From NCBI GenBank assembly GCA_036268485.1, contig DATAUC010000060.1, positions 58,523 through 122,522 on the forward strand: 64,000 nucleotides of DNA. The letters run 5' to 3'. A program made the translations under genes and the position numbers. Source of the stretch: Bog-473 sp036268485 (GTDB lineage: Bacteria; Actinomycetota; Acidimicrobiia; Acidimicrobiales; RAAP-2). Positions 63,460 through 64,000 of the stretch are shown here, in pieces (positions within the stretch are counted from its first letter, which is position 1; every line of letters begins with the position of its first letter). The notes under the pieces are model-generated. The model made no database searches and was not told the origin of the DNA. It saw only the letters and a program-made list of their open reading frames with translations.

Positions 63460-63849
63460 ACGAAAAGCATACCAGTTTGCAATGCATTTCAGATCTCGAG
63501 CCGAAGGTTGGCCCCAGGCAGGCGTAGCCCCGCCAACATCAGCCGCGATCTTCAATGTCTGTGATGTCGAGGCCAGAGGATTCCATCCCGGCGAGGATTT
63601 CCTTTGCCTTCTCCTCCCCGAACTCCCCCTACCCGAATTCCCCCTAATATGAAGATCGCGCATCGGTCATCCCCGATGGCTTGGCCGAGGCCAAGCAGGA
63701 TCCCGCGGCCAACTTCGACAGCGGGCGCTTCAAGACCGAATGCGGCCAGTTGTCGGGAGTCGCACCAGCAACGGTTCGACGGCATCGCCGAGCAACGCCC
63801 AAGCGGCCTCGCTCGGATCGATATAGCCAAACCCACGTTGGCGTGCCGA
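63460..63849. other. Gene-free stretch upstream of transposase fragment
   Basis: 390 bases with no gene I can support. An upstream direct repeat GTATG-CTTTTC-GTATG (minus strand) lies at the antitoxin start and may be part of its operator. The rest contains short frames on both strands without recognisable domains; part is probably decayed mobile-element sequence. Confidence 0.5.
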
Positions 63850-64000
63850 ATGAGATCCGAGGCCGTCGCCACCTTGCCGGACCATCTGGTCAAGACCATC
63901 ACCTGGGACCAAGGCGCAGAAATGGGTCGCCACGTCGACTTCACCGTCGAGACAGGTATCCCGATCTATTTCTGTGACCCCCACAGCCCATGGCAGAGGG
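63850..64000 (+). mobile_element. IS30-family transposase fragment (runs off the window)
   Basis: The frame from ATG 63850 reads LPDHLVKTITWDQGAEMGRH, then FTVETGIPIYFCDPHSPWQR, up to the window end. This is the DDE-domain signature of IS30 transposases (TWDQG with the second Asp, FCDPHSPWQRG). The N-terminal half with the HTH and first Asp is not visible in frame upstream, so this is a truncated or frame-shifted copy. No terminal repeat was found. Confidence 0.82.

Overview
High-GC, densely packed bacterial DNA that looks actinobacterial. The supporting features are a PaaX regulator, a DUF3151 protein, F420-type oxidoreductases, a UdgX-like glycosylase, GTG starts with 4-base ATGA/GTGA overlaps, and long Thr/Ser tails on secreted or surface proteins. 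The Thr-rich tails point towards Acidimicrobiia, but this is a guess. No rRNA, tRNA or CRISPR array was found. All functional calls were made by reading motifs; no searches were run.

Layout. 1-15.1 kb: chromosomal metabolism. It holds an alpha/beta hydrolase (cut by the window edge), a fatty acid desaturase divergent from a PaaX-type regulator, a serine hydrolase, a MarR-controlled heterodimeric ABC exporter, DUF3151, two hotdog thioesterases, a TauE/SafE transporter, an SDR, and an isochorismatase-fold hydrolase + NCS1 permease + Lrp module. 15.1-23 kb: a sulfur-flavoured stretch with two sulfatases, a wrecked sulfonate-type ABC ATPase, and a four-gene operon (duplicated membrane protein, secreted protein, ABC ATPase, ABC permease). 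23-28 kb: a UdgX-like uracil-DNA glycosylase, small DNA/RNA-associated proteins, DUF72, an F420-dependent oxidoreductase, a PEBP protein and a quinone oxidoreductase. 28-36.5 kb: a SpoIIE phosphatase followed by the most interesting locus. This is a minus-strand operon of NRPS-like A-PCP-TE protein, short lasso-type precursor, ABC exporter and asparagine-synthetase-like cyclase, with a divergent Sfp-type PPTase. 36.7-43.7 kb: rifamycin phosphotransferase, a cellulose-synthase-like glycosyltransferase and a pseudokinase, the last two with Thr-rich tails.

43.7-54.4 kb is bounded by two copies of a ~37-bp direct repeat (34/37 identical, homology fading over ~70 bp). It contains a broken thiC, a doubtful F420-type reductase, SCO1/MarR/ClC, a TetR regulator with a strong operator, and an overlapping run of SDR, helical protein, HPP-like membrane protein (two compensating frame shifts), GH15 hydrolase and a small membrane protein. 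Directly after the second repeat lies a complete four-gene type II Wadjet (JetABCD) anti-plasmid system (54.6-62.8 kb). It is followed by a PemK/MazF-type toxin-antitoxin pair and an IS30-family transposase fragment that runs off the window. Repeat-bounded debris, a defence system, a TA pair and a transposase together suggest an accessory region from about 43.7 kb to the end.

The strongest candidate for an undescribed system is the lasso-like locus. The precursor matches the actinobacterial lasso leader pattern position by position and predicts a Gly1-Asp8 ring. The usual B1 (RRE) and B2 (leader protease) genes are absent from the window. In their place the operon carries an NRPS-like protein whose thioesterase-like domain has lost its serine nucleophile.
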